From: a virus
IMG/VR virus record: IMGVR_UViG_3300020191_002080
Coordinates: 1-28,735 of that record
DNA: 28,735 nt
Reading direction: 5' to 3' (one strand)
Part shown: positions 25,934 through 28,735 of the stretch, piece after piece
How positions within the stretch are numbered: the first letter of the stretch is position 1
Layout: each line of letters starts with the position of its first letter
Program-made: the position numbers and the translations under genes
The notes under the pieces: model-generated
The model's database searches: none
What the model saw: only the letters and a program-made list of their open reading frames with translations
What the model was told of the DNA's origin: nothing

Positions 25934-28320
25934 AATTAAACAAGATATCAAAATCTTTTTTTATTAATCTTGATCGCCGAAAAGATAGACTAGATCATAT
26001 ATATAAAAATACCCCATTTTTTACAGAGAGATTTCCAGCTGTTGACTCAAAATCTCTAGAATTGACGGATGAAATAAAAAAACTATTTCCCAATGGTTTA
26101 TATCTTAAAAAGAAAAAATCAGAAATAGCATGTGCGATTAGTCATTATAAATTATGGAAACAGTTAGTAGAAGATAAAAATGCAGATAATTATTTGATAC
26201 TTGAAGATGATGTTGTATTCGAGAAAGGTTTTACTAAATTCTGGAATAGCGTATGGTCTCACCATATTCCACGAGATTATCACCTACTGTATCTTGGAGG
26301 CTGCCAGCCATACAATAAATCGCAATACCACAAAGCATTACAGCCATACAATAATTATTTTAATAATGTAAAAAAGCAAGACTTCTTTACTAAAGATGAT
26401 CATTACTGGCACATGAATGCTTCCTCTTATGTTATATCCAAACAATGCGCCTCTTTAATGTGTCAATGGGTCGAACAAAGAGGATTTGATGGCGCCCTTG
26501 ATTTCTTTATGATTAATTTTGTAAATAAAAATAAACTATTCTCTGCGCCGAATAAATTATTTCATCTTAATCCACTAATGGCTAGACAAATACACGAGGA
26601 AAATAATAACATAGAATTAGATAAAAATTCTGATATTAGGTTTGATGAAGATAGATTTACTGAAGCAACTAATTCTACTTATGATGTGTGCTTTTGTTGC
26701 GACTCTAATTTAATAGAATACGCAATAAATCCAATTAATGCATTATACCAAAAAAATAAAAATAATAACATTAATATTCATTTTATTTATTCTGGAAAAG
26801 AATCTGACTTAACATTTATAGAGCAATTTTTATTGGATAAAAATAATATCACCTTCAAGAAATACATGCAAAAAGAATTAAGAATTGAATGTGATCAATC
26901 ATGGAAATCTATAAGTCACATATCAAGCTCGTCAAATTTAAAATTACAAATGCCAGAGATACTAAAGGATGTTAATAAGGTAATATACTTTGATATAGAC
27001 ACAATTCCTTATGTCAATTTGAGTGAATTTGATAATGTAAAAACAGATATTTCTGGAATTGCATTGAGACCAGAAATTAAAAATGGCTGGAGAACATTTA
27101 ATGGGTCCAAAGGAACTGTGACTGAAAATAAAAATCCACTTAGTTTTGGAGACCGAGTGCTTGGTAATTGTGGAGTTATTGTTTTAGATTTAAAAAGACT
27201 TCGGAAAGAAAAATTTACAGATTTTTGCTTAAAAGAAAAGATGCAAAATAATTATAAAATTCCTACTACTGGAGGAGATCAAGATGTAATCAATCTATTT
27301 TGCAAATGTAATTTCGATGTACTGCCCGACGAATTAAATATACTCGCCATGGATCAGTTAAAAGAAATTTCTGGTAATCGTTTTAAAATGCAAAACTGTA
27401 TTACATTTCAAGAAGATGGAGTCCATTTATTAAAAAGAGATAATATAACCGAACAAAATGAAGGGGTATTACATTTTATTGGAAAAGATAAACCTTGGAA
27501 TAGTGATTGCTTAGGTTCTGAATTCTGGGGTAAGTTTAGTTTAAAACCAATCCAAACTGATACAGATTTAAAAACAAAGCAAAATGAATTCATTAAATTA
27601 AAAAATGAATGGATGAAATTTAAAGATTATAATTTTCTTGATTTTGTAGCTAAAAACCTACCAAAGCGAGGAGTTCCCAAAGAAAAATATACTTGTTATA
27701 ATCCTGGAAAAAAGATAGGAATTGTTTCATTGTATACTCCAGAAATATCAGAATACGCAATCGATTCTGAAATCAGTATACGAGATTATGCTTTTAAACA
27801 AGGATACACATTTCACGTTTATAGAGACAAATTAGATGAAGAATCTCATCCAAACTGGTCTAAACCACACGCTATCCTCAATCATTTAGATGACCACGAA
27901 ACAATTGTATGGATGGATTCTGATACTATCATTTTTAACCCAAATCAAAAGTTTGAAAATATTTTAAGTGAGTGTGTTCCAATTAAAAAAATAATTGCTT
28001 GTGAGGATATTGGAGCTAATTCTATGTTAAATAGTGGAGTTATATTTTTTAGAAATCACAAGTATACAAAAAACCTAATAAAAAGATGGAAAGATTTTCA
28101 TGGAAATAAAAGTGAACTGTATTCTAGCGGAGGAGATCAGGAGGTTTTTTGCGATATTCTGAAAAGATCTGATCCTCATGGAAGTAATAGAAAAATTTTC
28201 CCAATGAGTAAATTTAATACCGACCCAAGGCTTGTCGATAATGAAACTTTTATCATGCACTTTATGGCTTACGGAAACACCTTAAAGTCAGTGTTTATGC
28301 GGTATTGGGGCTCAAAATAG
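25930..28320 (+). CDS. Three-domain glycosyltransferase (GT25-like, GT8-like, GT34-like)
   Basis: GTG start in a GTGA overlap with the previous gene; the start is fixed by INLDRRKDR (12-20), a GT25 hallmark near the N-terminus. Residues 1-220: GT25-like, with EIACAISHYKLW (65-76) and LEDDV (91-95). Residues 250-540: GT8-like, with the metal-binding IYFDIDTIPY (352-361; Asp355 and Asp357), GNCGVIVLDLKRL (412-424), TGGDQDVIN (447-455) and HFIGKDKPW (515-523). Residues 595-796: GT34/GMA12-like, with HPNWSKPHAIL (640-650), VWMDSDTIIFN (660-670), NSGVIFFRN (701-709), SGGDQEVF (733-740) and HFMAYG (777-782). All three keep their acidic metal-binding motifs, so three transfer steps may sit in one 796-residue chain. 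No membrane segment is visible. Substrates cannot be read from the sequence. Confidence 0.85.
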   Translation: MKLNKISKSFFINLDRRKDRLDHIYKNTPFFTERFPAVDSKSLELTDEIKKLFPNGLYLKKKKSEIACAISHYKLWKQLVEDKNADNYLILEDDVVFEKGFTKFWNSVWSHHIPRDYHLLYLGGCQPYNKSQYHKALQPYNNYFNNVKKQDFFTKDDHYWHMNASSYVISKQCASLMCQWVEQRGFDGALDFFMINFVNKNKLFSAPNKLFHLNPLMARQIHEENNNIELDKNSDIRFDEDRFTEATNSTYDVCFCCDSNLIEYAINPINALYQKNKNNNINIHFIYSGKESDLTFIEQFLLDKNNITFKKYMQKELRIECDQSWKSISHISSSSNLKLQMPEILKDVNKVIYFDIDTIPYVNLSEFDNVKTDISGIALRPEIKNGWRTFNGSKGTVTENKNPLSFGDRVLGNCGVIVLDLKRLRKEKFTDFCLKEKMQNNYKIPTTGGDQDVINLFCKCNFDVLPDELNILAMDQLKEISGNRFKMQNCITFQEDGVHLLKRDNITEQNEGVLHFIGKDKPWNSDCLGSEFWGKFSLKPIQTDTDLKTKQNEFIKLKNEWMKFKDYNFLDFVAKNLPKRGVPKEKYTCYNPGKKIGIVSLYTPEISEYAIDSEISIRDYAFKQGYTFHVYRDKLDEESHPNWSKPHAILNHLDDHETIVWMDSDTIIFNPNQKFENILSECVPIKKIIACEDIGANSMLNSGVIFFRNHKYTKNLIKRWKDFHGNKSELYSSGGDQEVFCDILKRSDPHGSNRKIFPMSKFNTDPRLVDNETFIMHFMAYGNTLKSVFMRYWGSK

Positions 28321-28366
28321 TCAAAAAAAAATTTCACAAAATAGATAATTAGCTGTACATAAAGGT

Positions 28367-28735
28367 ATGGCAAAGATATTCTCAACCGAGAAATTATCAA
28401 TTAATGAGGATAGTATCCGCATTAAGTCGAGTACAGCTGGAGCGTTTGAAATTACAGACGCTAATGACAATGTACTAATTAGTCGTGCTACAATTGAAGG
28501 TGATGTTGCTAGCCTTAACACTCAAGATGCTACTAATAAAAGTGCTCTTGATGCCGACATCGGTAGCTTAGCTACAGTTGAGTCTGGTAATGTTAGTGAT
28601 CTTCAAGATGATGTTGCTAGCCTTAACACTCAAGATGCTACTAATAAAAGTGCTCTTGATGCCGACATCGGTAGCTTAGCTACAGTTGAGTCTGGTAATG
28701 TTAGTGATCTTCAAGATGATGTTGCTAGCCTTAAC
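28367..28735 (+). CDS. Tail fibre-like protein, 5' part only, cut by the window end
   Basis: From ATG 28367 the frame stays open for 123 codons to the last base. About 45 N-terminal residues (beginning MAKIFSTEKLSINED, with FEITDANDNVLISRA at 27-41) resemble small N-terminal beta domains of phage fibres. They lead into 36-residue repeats with VASLNTQDATNKSALDADIG and a following SLATVESGNVSDLQDD, a heptad-like pattern typical of trimeric fibre shafts. An AAAGG lies directly before the ATG, too near to be a normal ribosome site. The 46-base gap upstream is AT-rich with no convincing promoter or terminator. Position beside the glycosyltransferase genes makes it another possible acceptor. Confidence 0.75.
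   Translation, partial: MAKIFSTEKLSINEDSIRIKSSTAGAFEITDANDNVLISRATIEGDVASLNTQDATNKSALDADIGSLATVESGNVSDLQDDVASLNTQDATNKSALDADIGSLATVESGNVSDLQDDVASLN
28502..28735 (+). repeat. Perfect 108-base tandem repeat in the fibre gene
   Basis: Copy one is 28502-28609 and copy two 28610-28717; by eye they are identical at every base. Copy three starts at 28718 and is cut by the window edge after 18 bases. The unit encodes 36 residues in frame. Identity at synonymous positions shows very recent duplication. The real copy number cannot be known from this window and may be collapsed in short-read assemblies. Confidence 0.93.

Noticed and set aside
28321-28366. Search for a promoter or terminator in the gap before the fibre gene
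   Set aside because: AT-rich with a run of A; a TTCACA and a GATAAT are present but only five bases apart, and there is no hairpin.
28321-28521. Open reading frame of 66 residues on the - strand
   Set aside because: It overlaps the fibre gene on the + strand, which has clear fibre repeats and runs to the window end.

Overview
The window looks like the late structural region of an AT-rich tailed phage, or a prophage/metagenomic phage contig. All thirteen recognisable genes lie on the + strand, are packed with 1-50 base overlaps or gaps, and no bacterial housekeeping gene, tRNA, rRNA, integrase or insertion sequence is visible. The first part follows the lambda tail gene order: tape measure (H), two extra related tail proteins, M-like, L-like, K-like, then I and J fused in one 3777-residue protein. 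This points to a long, flexible, siphovirus-type tail. The AT-rich bases, Thr-Pro linkers, GFIPNF motifs and DUF2827-type glycosyltransferases resemble what I know of uncultured marine phages, but the host cannot be named. Almost all genes lack a Shine-Dalgarno sequence, which fits a host such as a bacteroidete or cyanobacterium but does not prove it.

Layout. 1-6381: tape measure protein, open at the left edge, with SSGFIPNF-bounded N-terminal domains, a long helical body, and a C-terminal array of fifteen 19-residue FNRGGSV repeats. 6374-8343: two paralogous beta-rich tail proteins. 8343-9497: duplicated gpM-like protein. 9514-10419: gpL-like Fe-S protein with a carbohydrate-binding-like insert between its cysteine pairs. 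10376-11128: gpK-like JAMM plus NlpC/P60 peptidase. 11125-22458: gpI-gpJ fusion enlarged by sugar-binding-like modules, a hydrophobic hairpin region, two mucin-like Thr/Ser-Pro tracts, a Calx-beta-like domain and an unknown C-terminal domain. 22455-23753: two unknown genes. 23790-28320: three overlapping glycosyltransferase genes, two GT-B paralogs and one protein with three different glycosyltransferase domains. 28367-end: start of a repeat-built tail fibre gene that runs off the window.

How it may work together. The H-M-L-K-I-J set builds and tips the tail, and the K-like enzyme probably opens the cell wall or processes the tip. The enlarged J-like protein and the fibre would recognise the cell surface. 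The glycosyltransferase block sits between tail tip and fibre genes, next to a 240-residue Thr/Ser/Pro tract that looks like an O-glycosylation target. My main hypothesis is that this phage carries its own machinery to glycosylate its tail tip or fibre. Modification of host surface sugar is the main alternative.
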